DNA of 24,370 nucleotides from assembly GCA_003484545.1 (NCBI GenBank), contig DNCF01000088.1, forward strand, positions 3,054-27,423, in the 5' to 3' direction. This DNA comes from Massilia sp. Its GTDB lineage: Bacteria > Pseudomonadota > Gammaproteobacteria > Burkholderiales > Burkholderiaceae_D. This document shows positions 1 to 8,405 of the stretch, one piece after another. Positions within the stretch are counted from its first letter, which is position 1. Every line of letters begins with the position of its first letter. Both the position numbers and the translations under genes were made by a program. The notes under the pieces are model-generated. The model saw nothing but the letters and a program-made list of their open reading frames with translations, ran no database searches and was not told the origin of the DNA.

Positions 1-2282
1 TCGCAGCCCGGGGTGCCGAAGCCGCTGCCCAGCACGTTGTAGTTCTGACGGCCGATGGTGCGGCTGGCGCCGAAGCGGGCGATCATGTCCGGATTGATCT
101 CGTAGCGCAGGTTGATGCTCGGCAGGAAGTTCTTGAACACCTTGTGCGTCGGAGTCTTGTAGTACATCGTGCCCGCCAGCGGATTGAACGGCACGCCGTC
201 GTAATAGGCGCTGGCGTCGCCGGCAGTCGTGATCGCGCCCGGGTAGGCGGCGCAGGTCGTGGCCGGCTGGCCCGGCTCGGTACGCAGGCAGGTGCGCGGG
301 TTCGGGATCGGGGTAGCGATCTGGGCGTCGACCACGGTGCGCACGTAGCGCACGCCGACATTACCCGACCACGGACCGTTTTCCAGGTTCGCCATCAGGT
401 AGCCCGAGCTCTGGCGCTCGCGCATGTCGATTTCCGAGCTGACGCGGCGCTCCCATTCCGGGCTGGTTTCCTTGGTGTTGGCCGCGATATAGGCCTTCAG
501 CGCTTCCGGGGTGTAGGTGAAGCCGGTGTTGTCCCACCAGCCGCCGTCCAGGCCGTTGCCGAAATCGCCAGGATACGGCTGCCAGCCCTCGGTCGGGGTA
601 GCGGTCGACTGGATGATCTTGCCGGTGGCGTCGTAGGTGACGCTCAGGGGGCTGCGGAAGGCCGGGCCCCAGCGGCCGCTCTTGCGCTTGTGGTCGGCGT
701 GGCGCACGCCGAACTCCAGCGACTGCACCCAGGCGTTGTTCAGCTTGTACTCGGCATCGACCTGGCCGCTCATTTCCTTGTCGGTGGTGCGGATACCCGA
801 GGCGGTGCGACCGACGATCATGTAGCCGCTGCCGTCCGGGTTGATGCCCGGCTGGTTCAGGCCGGCGCCGTGGTACTTGACGTACGGCGCTTCGTGCAGG
901 CCGCCCATCGCGTACGAAATGCCGGTGCCGAAGCGGGCGAAGGTGGTGCCCTGGTCGAGGTCGGTCTTGCCGACGCCGCGGGTGGTCGAGAACAGGCCCT
1001 TCAGGGTCAGGTCCTGGTTCACGCGGTACTTGGCGTCGAGGTCGAGGAAGGAGCTGGTTGCTTGCGCGCCGTCGCGGTAGAAGCCTTCCGAGTTGCCGAC
1101 GTACTGGGGCGTGGTGCCGTCCGGGAAGACGATGTCGGCGGCCTTCAGCACCTTCAGCTCGTGGCCGTACATCGTGCGTTCGGTGACGATCACCGGGTTG
1201 CGGATCTGGGCGTAGACGCGCTGGCCGTTCGACGAGGTGTTTGGCGAAGTGGCGGTAATGCCGCCCAGCGTCTCGCCCTTACCGAGCAGCATCGAGTACA
1301 TCGCGCCCGAGGTCAGGCGGCCATTGTTATTCGCATTCATCGACGAGTGGAAGCCCGTCATCGTCACGTCGAAGTCGGCGTTCGGCTTGAACTGCATCGA
1401 GATCATGCCGCCTTTGCGGTCGCGGACGGATTCGACGAACTCCGAGCTCATCGAACCCGGCATGCGCACGCCGTTCAGGTCGGAGGCCTTCAGGCCGGTG
1501 CCGGCCAGCGATGCATCGGTGATGCCCAGCATGGTCGAGGTGTTGATCACGTCCCAGCCGCTGCTGGCGCCGTAGGCGAAACGCGAGACCGAGTCGCGGC
1601 GCACGTAGCGCTTCTCGGCGAAGCCCTGGGCGATGATGCCGAAGGTGCCCGCTTCGTTCTTCCAGTTGACCGAGGCGTTCAGGTCTGGCGCGGCCTTGTC
1701 CGGCAGTTGCGCATAGCTGGCGCCGAGGCTGACCACGCCCGACAGGCGTTCCTTCTGCGACAGCGGCTTGCGGGTGGTGACGTTGATGGTGCCGGCCAGG
1801 CCGCCGTCGACGATGTTGGCCTGCGAAGTCTTGTAGACCAGGGCCTGGTTCAGGACCGAGGACGGCATCAGCGACAGGCTGGTCGAGCGCGAGCTCGAGC
1901 CCTGGTCGCCGACGTACCAGTCGCCGCCGGAGACGGTATGGCCGTTGAACAGGATCAGCGACATGTCCGGGTTGGTGCCGCGCATCGAGACCTTCTCGGC
2001 TTCGTCGTAGTCGGTACGCACGGCCACGCCGGCGAGGCGCTGCAGCGAGTCGGCCAGGTTCTTGTCGGGCATCTTGCCCACGTCTTCCGCCGTGATCACC
2101 TCGACGTTGGCGGTGGCGTTCTTCTTGACGCTGAGCGACTTGGCCATCGAGGCACGGATACCCGTCACCTCGACAGTCTGCATCGGGGCTTGCGCGTCGG
2201 CGGTTTGCGCCATGACCGGCAAGGCGGTCAGGCTGAACATCGCCATCGAAACGGCGGCCGCCAGCGGCTTCTGCTTGAACAT
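1..2282 (-). CDS. TonB-dependent outer-membrane receptor (C-terminus off the left edge)
   Basis: The minus strand is open from ATG at 2282 to the window edge, giving 760 visible residues. An AGGAGA Shine-Dalgarno lies just upstream. Residues 1-25 form a Sec signal peptide with a likely cleavage VMA|QT. A TonB-box-like TVEVTG follows. Next comes a plug domain (about residues 45-175) whose pattern (ITAEDVGKMPDKNLADSLQR, later VSMRGT and GGLAGTINVTTRKPL) is typical of the Xanthomonas/Caulobacter-type receptors that often take up carbohydrates or chelates. The rest is beta-barrel sequence rich in Tyr, Gly and Asn with alternating polar and hydrophobic residues. The barrel end and the final aromatic residue are not in the window. 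The receptor is divergent from a DUF1460 lipoprotein gene. The substrate cannot be read from the sequence. Family call is strong; substrate unknown. Confidence 0.93.
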   Translation of the reverse strand, partial: MFKQKPLAAAVSMAMFSLTALPVMAQTADAQAPMQTVEVTGIRASMAKSLSVKKNATANVEVITAEDVGKMPDKNLADSLQRLAGVAVRTDYDEAEKVSMRGTNPDMSLILFNGHTVSGGDWYVGDQGSSSRSTSLSLMPSSVLNQALVYKTSQANIVDGGLAGTINVTTRKPLSQKERLSGVVSLGASYAQLPDKAAPDLNASVNWKNEAGTFGIIAQGFAEKRYVRRDSVSRFAYGASSGWDVINTSTMLGITDASLAGTGLKASDLNGVRMPGSMSSEFVESVRDRKGGMISMQFKPNADFDVTMTGFHSSMNANNNGRLTSGAMYSMLLGKGETLGGITATSPNTSSNGQRVYAQIRNPVIVTERTMYGHELKVLKAADIVFPDGTTPQYVGNSEGFYRDGAQATSSFLDLDAKYRVNQDLTLKGLFSTTRGVGKTDLDQGTTFARFGTGISYAMGGLHEAPYVKYHGAGLNQPGINPDGSGYMIVGRTASGIRTTDKEMSGQVDAEYKLNNAWVQSLEFGVRHADHKRKSGRWGPAFRSPLSVTYDATGKIIQSTATPTEGWQPYPGDFGNGLDGGWWDNTGFTYTPEALKAYIAANTKETSPEWERRVSSEIDMRERQSSGYLMANLENGPWSGNVGVRYVRTVVDAQIATPIPNPRTCLRTEPGQPATTCAAYPGAITTAGDASAYYDGVPFNPLAGTMYYKTPTHKVFKNFLPSINLRYEINPDMIARFGASRTIGRQNYNVLGSGFGTPGC

Positions 2283-2296
2283 GATCTCTCTCCTGG

Positions 2297-2357
2297 TATA
2301 GATATTGGTTTACTGCGCGGCAGTCGGTTCGCTGCCATATTATTAGTATTATCTATA
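2297..2357. repeat. Inverted repeat TATAGATA/TATCTATA in the receptor leader
   Basis: TATAGATA at 2297-2304 and its exact reverse complement TATCTATA at 2350-2357 flank a small GGCAG/CTGCC hairpin. The pair lies between the candidate promoter and the receptor start, so it could be an operator or a leader structure. Eight-base arms can also arise by chance in AT-rich DNA. Confidence 0.3.
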
Positions 2358-2375
2358 AGCAAATATTTTGGACAA
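2348..2375 (-). promoter_or_regulatory. Candidate sigma70 promoter for the TonB-dependent receptor
   Basis: Read on the minus strand, TTGTCC (2370-2375) is followed after 16 bases by GATAAT (2348-2353), which is one mismatch from TATAAT. It sits about 65 bases upstream of the receptor start in the only AT-rich stretch of that gap. This is a motif match by eye without expression data. Confidence 0.35.
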
Positions 2376-2515
2376 TCACTTGTCATCCTCCTGTCATAAC
2401 TTGAAGGAATGTATACCGCCAGCAACAAACGGTTATGGTTACATGACGAATATTCATTGTCAAAATGGCTGGGTCCGCGTTAGCGTCCTGATTTTGGATT
2501 CCGGAGACACCACCC

Positions 2516-3454
2516 ATGCGCCTTGCCTGCCTGCTTCTCGCCGGCGCCGCCCTCGCCGGCTGCGCTTCCCCGCCACCGAAGACCGCGCAAACGGTTCCCG
2601 CCCCGGCGCCGATCGAGACCATCCTGCAAAAGCAGATCTACCAGATGAGCCCGCTCGAAGCGGGACGCTACGTCGCCTGGGTCCACGAGGCCGAGCCGGA
2701 CCTGCGCAAGCGCATCGCCGCCATCGGCCGCAAGAACATCGGCCAGCCCTACATCCTGAACCTGCTGGGCGAATTCCCGTTTGAGGTGCACGACAACCTG
2801 CCGCTGTTCAGCCTGGATCACAGCGATTGCGTCGTGTTTGCGGAACACACTTACGCGATGGCGCTGTCGCGCTCGTGGGAGGAGTTCTTCTGGATGCTGC
2901 AGCGGATCCGCTACAAGGACGGCGTGATCGGCGTCGCCACCCGCAACCACTACACGGAACTGGACTGGAACGTGTCGAACCGCTGGCTGGTGACCGACGT
3001 CAGCGCCGAGCTGGCAGGCGCCAACGGCCCGGCCTACGATATGCGCGTCGATCGCGCCCGCTTCCTGAAGACCCGCCACAACACCGTGCGCGACATCCCG
3101 GTCGAGACCAGCCGCCAGGCCTTCGTGCCGAAGGAGCAGGTCGCCGCCATCGCCAGCCAGTTGCAGGAAGGCGACTTCGTGAACGTGATCTCGACCCGGG
3201 ATGGCGAACACTGGGCCTCGCACGTCGGACTGGTCGTGCTGGGGCCGAACGGCGAACGCCACTTCCTGCATTCGGCCGAGCCAAAGGTGCGCGAGGAGAC
3301 CTTCGAATCCTTCATGGCGCGCGCCGCCGAGCGCGAAGCGAAGAACGCACGCGAAGGCAGGAACGGCCAGCGCCTGGCCGGCTTCAAGTTCCTGCGCCTG
3401 AACGAGAATATCGTGGTGCCGCCGATGGCGCCGCAGCCACGCCCGGGAACCTGA
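2516..3454 (+). CDS. DUF1460-type lipoprotein (NlpC/P60-like amidase fold)
   Basis: A 312-residue protein. A GGAG Shine-Dalgarno (2503-2506) stands nine bases before the ATG. The N-terminus is a lipoprotein signal with lipobox LAGC, so it should be anchored in the outer or inner membrane facing the periplasm. The body matches the DUF1460 family (N-acetylmuramoyl-L-alanine amidase-like proteins with a cysteine-peptidase fold). The expected nucleophile region is DHSDCVVFAEH with Cys105, and the catalytic His is probably His236 in WASHVGLVV. The segment NIGQPYILNLLGE fits the family's GxPYxxxxL element. Known relatives are predicted to act on peptidoglycan fragments; this activity is inferred. 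It is divergent from the TonB receptor and precedes a long gap, so it is probably monocistronic and not part of the polysaccharide operon. Confidence 0.8.
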   Translation: MRLACLLLAGAALAGCASPPPKTAQTVPAPAPIETILQKQIYQMSPLEAGRYVAWVHEAEPDLRKRIAAIGRKNIGQPYILNLLGEFPFEVHDNLPLFSLDHSDCVVFAEHTYAMALSRSWEEFFWMLQRIRYKDGVIGVATRNHYTELDWNVSNRWLVTDVSAELAGANGPAYDMRVDRARFLKTRHNTVRDIPVETSRQAFVPKEQVAAIASQLQEGDFVNVISTRDGEHWASHVGLVVLGPNGERHFLHSAEPKVREETFESFMARAAEREAKNAREGRNGQRLAGFKFLRLNENIVVPPMAPQPRPGT

Positions 3455-3498
3455 CCCGGCTTTCGGGGCGCGCCGCGGGTGCGTCCCGGCCTTCCTGA

Positions 3499-3545
3499 CG
3501 CGGGCATCCGCCCGCGCCTCCTCCCTCCAGCCGCGCTCACGCGGC
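3499..3545. terminator. Tandem GC-rich hairpins after the DUF1460 gene
   Basis: Two adjacent perfect stems (7 bp at 3499-3516, 6 bp at 3530-3545) lie 45-90 bases after the DUF1460 stop codon. They could end its transcript or protect its 3' end. The missing T-run argues against a classical intrinsic terminator. Confidence 0.3.
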
Positions 3546-3655
3546 CGTGCGATCCACGCCCTCCCTGCCGGGCGTCGCCGATTCGCCACACCCACGCCTC
3601 CACTATCTCCATCCGCTGGCGCCAATACTGATTTCTCGCGCACTTAATTTCCCAA

Positions 3656-3674
3656 GACAAATCACTTATTTGTC
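3656..3674. repeat. Perfect 7-bp inverted repeat GACAAAT-N5-ATTTGTC
   Basis: The arms are 3656-3662 and 3668-3674, with loop CACTT. It lies at the boundary where the AT-rich region begins, about 300 bases upstream of the operon's first gene. It may be an operator for a dimeric regulator or an RNA hairpin. Confidence 0.35.
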
Positions 3675-3972
3675 GATTGGAAATCTACCAAGCCTTCCCA
3701 GCCTATTTATTTCCTAATTTCATTTCCGATATTAAATGAATTCCTGCTTCCGTTTTAATTCGGAATTTCCGGTTGAGCGGGGTCAAACTCATCATTCGGG
3801 CGGCCCACGATAATAAACTTACTCAGCAACGGCCAGTCTAATCGTCGCCCCGTTTCTATTAAGCGTTTAAATATTTCCAGCGGAATTCAATTTCACTTTC
3901 TTTGTTATTCGATCGAATTGCGCATTGTCGCGCCGCTCCTTCTGCAACCCTCTGACGATTCACGCGATTGCC

Positions 3973-5940
3973 ATGCCCACTTTATCCGCCCGAGTATTAA
4001 GCCAGTTCTGCGCAGGAATGGTATCGCTGCATCGCACCGCCAAGATAGCAGTGATGATCGCAATCGACCTGCTCGCCTTGCCGCTGTGTTTTCTGATCGC
4101 CATGCTATTAAGGGGCGGCGACATGAAACTCGCGTCGAATTACGCGCCAGCCTCTTATATTGTCGTGGCGCTGGTAACAATTGCCGCCTTCTCGATGTCC
4201 GACCTGTACCGCGCCGTCATCCGATTTATCGACGGCCGACTATTGAGTACGACCGGATTCGCGCTCGGCATTGCCATTTTGTGCGCTTATGTCGTGTCAT
4301 TCGCCATCAATGACGCGATGTTTCCACGCAGTGCGCTCGCGATTTACTGGTTTATCGCTTTCTCGTACGTCGTGGCTTCGCGTATCGGCATTCGCAATTT
4401 CCTGCGCAGCCACGGCGCCCGGCGTCCCACCTCCGATGCGGTCGCCATCTACGGCGCCGGCGAAGCCGGGGCCCAGCTGGCGCAAACCATGCGCAGCAGC
4501 GACGAGTACCGTCCCGTATGCTTCTTCGACGACAAACGTGCCCTGATCGACCGCACGATTGCCGGCCTGCGCGTATTCCCTACCGAGCGCCTGGCCGACC
4601 TGGTCGCCGCCCACGGCATCCGCACCGTCGTCGTCGCCGTTCCGGACATGCCCGCCGAACGCCTGCGCGACATCATGCAGCGCCTGGCCGGCGCCGGCGT
4701 CACAACGAAGATCCTGAGCCGGCTGGTCGACCTGGCGGACGACCGCACCCGGCCGCGCGACTCGATCCGCGAGCTGAAATTCGAAGACCTGCTCGGCCGG
4801 CCGCCGGTGCCGCCACGCCTCGACCTGTTCGCCCGCTGCGTACGCGGCAAGACCGTGCTCGTGACCGGGGCCGGCGGCTCCATCGGCAGCGAACTGTGCC
4901 GCCAGATCGTCACGCTCGGGCCATCCCGGCTGCACCTGCTGGACCACTCCGAATACGCGCTCTACACGATTCGCCAGGAACTGGTCACGCGCTTTCCCGA
5001 CCTGCGCATCGACGCCCACCTCGGGTCGGTCTGCAACGCCGAGCTGCTCGAGCGCATCCTGGCCGGCGACCGTGTCGATACCGTCTACCACGCCGCCGCC
5101 TACAAGCACGTGCCGCTGGTCGAGTCGAACATCGTCGAAGGCCTGCGCAACAACGTGCTCGGCGCACAGGTCGTGGCGACCGCCTGTGCCGCCCACCACG
5201 TCGAAACCTGCGTGCTCATCTCCAGCGACAAGGCTGTACGCCCGACCAACATCATGGGCGCGAGCAAGCGCATCGCCGAGCTCATCTTCCAGGCGGCGGC
5301 CGCCACGCCGGGCGCCAGGACGACGTTCTGCATGGTCCGATTCGGCAACGTGCTCGGTTCCTCGGGATCGGTCATCCCGCTGTTCCAGCGCCAGATCGCA
5401 CGCGGCGGGCCGCTGACGATCACCCATCCCGAGGTGTCGCGCTACTTCATGCTCATTCCCGAGGCGGCGCAGCTGGTCATCCAGGCCGGCGCCATGGCCA
5501 AGGGCGGCGACGTCTTCGTGCTCGACATGGGCGAGCCGGTACGCATCGTCGAGCTGGCGCGCACGCTGCTGGCCATGTCGGGCCTGACCGAAAAGACGCC
5601 GCAGAACCCGGATGGCGACATCGAGGTCAAGTTCGTCGGCTTGTTCCCTGGCGAAAAACTGCACGAGGAACTGCTGACCGACGGCACCGTGTTCCCCAGC
5701 GAGCATCCCCGCATCATGCGCATGAAGGAAAACGCACTGCGTCCAAGCGTGCTGGAGACCTGCATCACCTGTTTGATGATGGCCTGCGAAACCCACGAGC
5801 GCGGCATGATCGAGTCGATGGTGAAGGCCATCGTCAGCGAATACACACCCCAGCTTCCCGACATCACGCCGGCACAGGTGCCCGAGCCCGAGCCTGCCCG
5901 ACTCAGCCTGATCAACAAATTCGTGCCGTTCCGCATCTAA
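3973..5940 (+). CDS. wbpM: WbpM/CapD-type membrane UDP-GlcNAc 4,6-dehydratase
   Basis: The long form of the family, 655 residues from this ATG: an N-terminal hydrophobic region with about four membrane spans, a CoA-binding-like Rossmann domain (AIYGAGEAGAQLAQ) and a C-terminal extended SDR domain. Counting from the upstream TTG at 3925, the NAD(P) motif TGAGGSIG is at residues 314-321, SSDK at 433-436 and the catalytic pair Met444-xxx-Lys448 in NIMGASKR. Met in place of the usual SDR Tyr is characteristic of the large WbpM-like enzymes. Known members convert UDP-GlcNAc to the 4-keto-6-deoxy sugar used for QuiNAc, FucNAc or bacillosamine. The start is uncertain: TTG 3925, ATG 3973 and ATG 4018 are in frame and none has a good Shine-Dalgarno. 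The sequence from 4018 looks most like the family N-terminus. First gene of the operon. Confidence 0.9.
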   Translation: MPTLSARVLSQFCAGMVSLHRTAKIAVMIAIDLLALPLCFLIAMLLRGGDMKLASNYAPASYIVVALVTIAAFSMSDLYRAVIRFIDGRLLSTTGFALGIAILCAYVVSFAINDAMFPRSALAIYWFIAFSYVVASRIGIRNFLRSHGARRPTSDAVAIYGAGEAGAQLAQTMRSSDEYRPVCFFDDKRALIDRTIAGLRVFPTERLADLVAAHGIRTVVVAVPDMPAERLRDIMQRLAGAGVTTKILSRLVDLADDRTRPRDSIRELKFEDLLGRPPVPPRLDLFARCVRGKTVLVTGAGGSIGSELCRQIVTLGPSRLHLLDHSEYALYTIRQELVTRFPDLRIDAHLGSVCNAELLERILAGDRVDTVYHAAAYKHVPLVESNIVEGLRNNVLGAQVVATACAAHHVETCVLISSDKAVRPTNIMGASKRIAELIFQAAAATPGARTTFCMVRFGNVLGSSGSVIPLFQRQIARGGPLTITHPEVSRYFMLIPEAAQLVIQAGAMAKGGDVFVLDMGEPVRIVELARTLLAMSGLTEKTPQNPDGDIEVKFVGLFPGEKLHEELLTDGTVFPSEHPRIMRMKENALRPSVLETCITCLMMACETHERGMIESMVKAIVSEYTPQLPDITPAQVPEPEPARLSLINKFVPFRI

Positions 5941-5993
5941 GCGGCCGCTTGAAGCACTTACCCACCTTACCCCTACTGTTGGCGAGGATACAC

Positions 5994-7322
5994 ATGCGCG
6001 ACGAACACCAATCGGCCCACCTGGAGCAGCTCATAGCCAAACTGCGCGACCGCACGGCGGTCATCGGCATCATCGGACTCGGCTATGTCGGTCTTCCCCT
6101 CACCCTGCGCTATGCGGCCGTCGGCTTCCGCGTGCTCGGGATCGACATCGATGCCGCCAAGGTCGAGAAGCTCAACCGCGGGCAAAGCTATATCGAGCAC
6201 ATCCCGGCGGCCGAGATCGAGGCGGCGCGCGCCGCCGGCTTCGAGGCAACCACCGATTTCACCCGCGCCGGCGAGCCCGACGCACTGATCATCTGCGTAC
6301 CGACACCGCTGAACGCCTACCGCGAACCCGACCTCTCCTTCGTGCTCGACACCACCGACGCGCTGCTGCCCTTCGTCCGCCCCGGCCAGCTCGTCTCGCT
6401 CGAAAGCACCACCTACCCCGGCACCACCGAGGAAGAGCTGCGCCCGCGCCTGGAGTCGCGCGGGCTCGTCGTCGGCCAGGACATCTTCCTCGTGTTCTCG
6501 CCGGAGCGCGAAGACCCGGGCAACCCGCATTTCGAAACCCGCACCATCCCGAAGGTCTGCGGTGGCAGCACCGCCACCTGCCTAGAGGCCGGCGTCGCCC
6601 TGTACGGCACGGCGATCGACCGCGTGGTGCCGGTCAGCTCGACCCGTGCGGCGGAATTGACCAAGCTGCTGGAGAACATCCACCGTGCGGTCAACATCGG
6701 CCTGGTCAACGAAATGAAGATCATCGCCGACAGGATGGAAATCGACATCCACGAGGTGATCCGCGCCGCCGCCACCAAGCCCTTCGGCTTCACGCCCTAC
6801 TATCCGGGGCCGGGCCTGGGCGGGCACTGCATCCCGATCGACCCCTTCTACCTCACCTGGAAGGCGCGCCAGTACGGCGTGCACACCCGCTTCATCGAAC
6901 TGGCCGGCGAGATCAACAGCGACATGCCGCACTGGGTGATCGGCAAGGTGACCGATGCGCTCAACCAGCGCGGCCGTTCGGTGATGGGCAGTCGCGTGCT
7001 GGTGCTGGGCATCGCGTACAAGAAGGACGTCGAGGACATGCGCGAATCGCCCTCGGTCGAGCTGATGGAAATCCTGCGCGAAAAGGGCGCCCGCGTCGAC
7101 TACTCCGATCCCCACGTGCCGGTCTTCCCGCGCATGCGCGAGCACCGTTTCGAACTGTCGAGCGTGGCGCTGACGCCCGAATCGCTCGCATCCTACGACC
7201 TGGTCCTGCTCGCCACCAGCCACACCGCGTTCGACTACGACATGATCCGACGCTACGCCAACCTGATCGTCGACACCCGCGGCGTCTACCTGGAACGCCT
7301 GCCCCACGTCGTCAAGGCCTGA
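5994..7322 (+). CDS. wbpA: UDP-GlcNAc 6-dehydrogenase (WbpA type)
   Basis: A 442-residue nucleotide-sugar dehydrogenase. GCGAGGA precedes the ATG at a good distance. The N-terminal NAD-binding motif GLGYVG is at residues 28-33. The catalytic region includes Lys224 in ELTKLLEN and the nucleophilic Cys279 in GLGGHCIPIDP. The C-terminal domain follows with the VLVLGIAYKKDVEDMRESPS signature. The enzyme oxidises C6 of UDP-GlcNAc to the uronic acid using two NAD+. The neighbours WbpB, WbpD and WbpE favour the UDP-GlcNAc 6-dehydrogenase over UDP-glucose or UDP-ManNAc dehydrogenases of the same superfamily. The reading frame stays open far upstream through the dehydratase gene, but that part has no family similarity and the start is set by the Shine-Dalgarno. 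Confidence 0.88.
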   Translation: MRDEHQSAHLEQLIAKLRDRTAVIGIIGLGYVGLPLTLRYAAVGFRVLGIDIDAAKVEKLNRGQSYIEHIPAAEIEAARAAGFEATTDFTRAGEPDALIICVPTPLNAYREPDLSFVLDTTDALLPFVRPGQLVSLESTTYPGTTEEELRPRLESRGLVVGQDIFLVFSPEREDPGNPHFETRTIPKVCGGSTATCLEAGVALYGTAIDRVVPVSSTRAAELTKLLENIHRAVNIGLVNEMKIIADRMEIDIHEVIRAAATKPFGFTPYYPGPGLGGHCIPIDPFYLTWKARQYGVHTRFIELAGEINSDMPHWVIGKVTDALNQRGRSVMGSRVLVLGIAYKKDVEDMRESPSVELMEILREKGARVDYSDPHVPVFPRMREHRFELSSVALTPESLASYDLVLLATSHTAFDYDMIRRYANLIVDTRGVYLERLPHVVKA

Positions 7323-7341
7323 GCCGCAATCGGAGAAGATC

Positions 7342-8403
7342 ATGCGCAACTATCCCCCCGCCATCCTCGACCGCAAGATCCGCTTCGCCCTGGTGGGCTG
7401 CGGCCGCATCGCCAACAACCATTTCGGCGCCATCCGCGAGCACCGCGAACGCTGCGAACTGGTCGGCGTCTGCGACATCGACCCGCGCGCGCTGGCCCAG
7501 GCCGCGGACAGGACCGGCGCCGAGGCCTACACCAGCCTCGACGCAATGCTCGCCCGCTGCGACGCCGACGCCTTCATCGTCACCACCCCTTCCGGCCTGC
7601 ATCCGGAGCAGGCGGTCCGGATCGCGAACGCCGGCCGCCACGTGATCACGGAAAAGCCGATGGCCACGCGCTGGGAGGACGGCAAGCGCATGGTCACCGC
7701 GGCCGACGCCGCCGGCGTGCGCCTGTTCGTCGTCAAGCAGAACCGCCGCAACGCCACCCTCCAGCTACTCAAGAGCGCGGTCGAGAAAAAGCGTTTCGGC
7801 CGCATCTACATGGTGAACCTGAACGTGTTCTGGACCCGCCCCGAGGAGTATTACAACAGCGCCAAATGGCGCGGCACCTGGGAGTTCGACGGCGGTGCCT
7901 TCATGAACCAGGCCAGTCACTACGTCGACCTGATCGACTGGATCGTCGGCCCGGTCGAAAGCCTGCAAGCTTATACCGCCACGCTCGCGCGCAACATCGA
8001 GGTCGAAGACACCGGCGTCATCAGCCTGCGCTGGCGCAATGGTGCGCTCGGCTCGATGAACGTCACGATGCTCACCTATCCCCGCAACATGGAGGGCTCG
8101 ATCACCATCCTCGGCGAGCACGGCACGGTGCGTATTGGCGGTGTCGCCGTCAACGAAGTGCAGCAATGGGAGTTCGCCCAGCCCGATCCCGACGACGCCA
8201 AGGTCCAGGACGCGAGCTACCAGACCACGTCGGTCTACGGCTTCGGCCACCCGCTGTACTACGACAACGTTATCAAGGTCCTGCGTGGCGAGGCCGAACC
8301 CGAAACCGACGGACGCGAGGGACTGAAGTCGCTCGAGGTATTGGTGGCCGCCTACATGTCGGCGCGCGACGGCAGGCGCGTCGCCCTGCCGCTGGAGTAC
8401 TGA
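7342..8403 (+). CDS. wbpB: UDP-GlcNAcA 3-dehydrogenase, Gfo/Idh/MocA family (WbpB type)
   Basis: A 353-residue oxidoreductase with a GGAG Shine-Dalgarno at 7332-7335. The N-terminal Rossmann motif is GCGRIANNH. The family EKP motif is at residues 104-106 (ITEKPMATRWEDG). The C-terminal alpha/beta domain contains the sheet region around FDGGAFMNQASHYVDLIDW, whose His is expected in the active site. WbpB enzymes oxidise C3 of UDP-GlcNAcA and recycle bound NAD with 2-oxoglutarate, which couples them to the WbpE transaminase. Position directly after wbpA and before wbpD and wbpE supports this assignment over other Gfo/Idh/MocA activities. The intergenic distances here are 19 and 2 bases, so the block is one transcript. 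Confidence 0.87.
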   Translation: MRNYPPAILDRKIRFALVGCGRIANNHFGAIREHRERCELVGVCDIDPRALAQAADRTGAEAYTSLDAMLARCDADAFIVTTPSGLHPEQAVRIANAGRHVITEKPMATRWEDGKRMVTAADAAGVRLFVVKQNRRNATLQLLKSAVEKKRFGRIYMVNLNVFWTRPEEYYNSAKWRGTWEFDGGAFMNQASHYVDLIDWIVGPVESLQAYTATLARNIEVEDTGVISLRWRNGALGSMNVTMLTYPRNMEGSITILGEHGTVRIGGVAVNEVQQWEFAQPDPDDAKVQDASYQTTSVYGFGHPLYYDNVIKVLRGEAEPETDGREGLKSLEVLVAAYMSARDGRRVALPLEY

Positions 8404-8405
8404 TC

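Larger units (their letters stand above)
3455..3972. other. Gap before the polysaccharide operon: GC-rich hairpins then AT-rich control region
   Basis: No convincing gene. The left part (to about 3640) is GC-rich with two perfect hairpins, 3499-3516 (CGCGGGC/GCCCGCG, loop ATCC) and 3530-3545 (GCCGCG/CGCGGC, loop CTCA). Neither is followed by a T-run. From about 3646 the composition turns sharply AT-rich, continuing into the start of the dehydratase gene. This part holds the perfect inverted repeat GACAAAT/ATTTGTC (3656-3674) and TTCCG/CGGAA elements around 3750-3772. I did not find a good sigma70 or sigma54 promoter by eye. Confidence 0.5.

Noticed and set aside
144..2399. A 751-codon plus-strand open frame
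   Set aside because: It lies antisense to the TonB receptor and its translation is a low-complexity Arg/Ala/Val/Gly mixture with no family features; the minus strand shows signal peptide, plug and barrel.
2480..3643. A 387-codon minus-strand open frame
   Set aside because: Antisense to the DUF1460 lipoprotein, which has lipobox, Shine-Dalgarno and catalytic residues.
4297..5796. A 499-codon minus-strand open frame
   Set aside because: Antisense to the WbpM-type gene; high-GC mirror frame without recognisable domains.
4518..5993. Upstream extension of the WbpA frame
   Set aside because: The frame stays open by composition only; the WbpA family N-terminus starts near 5994, with a good Shine-Dalgarno.
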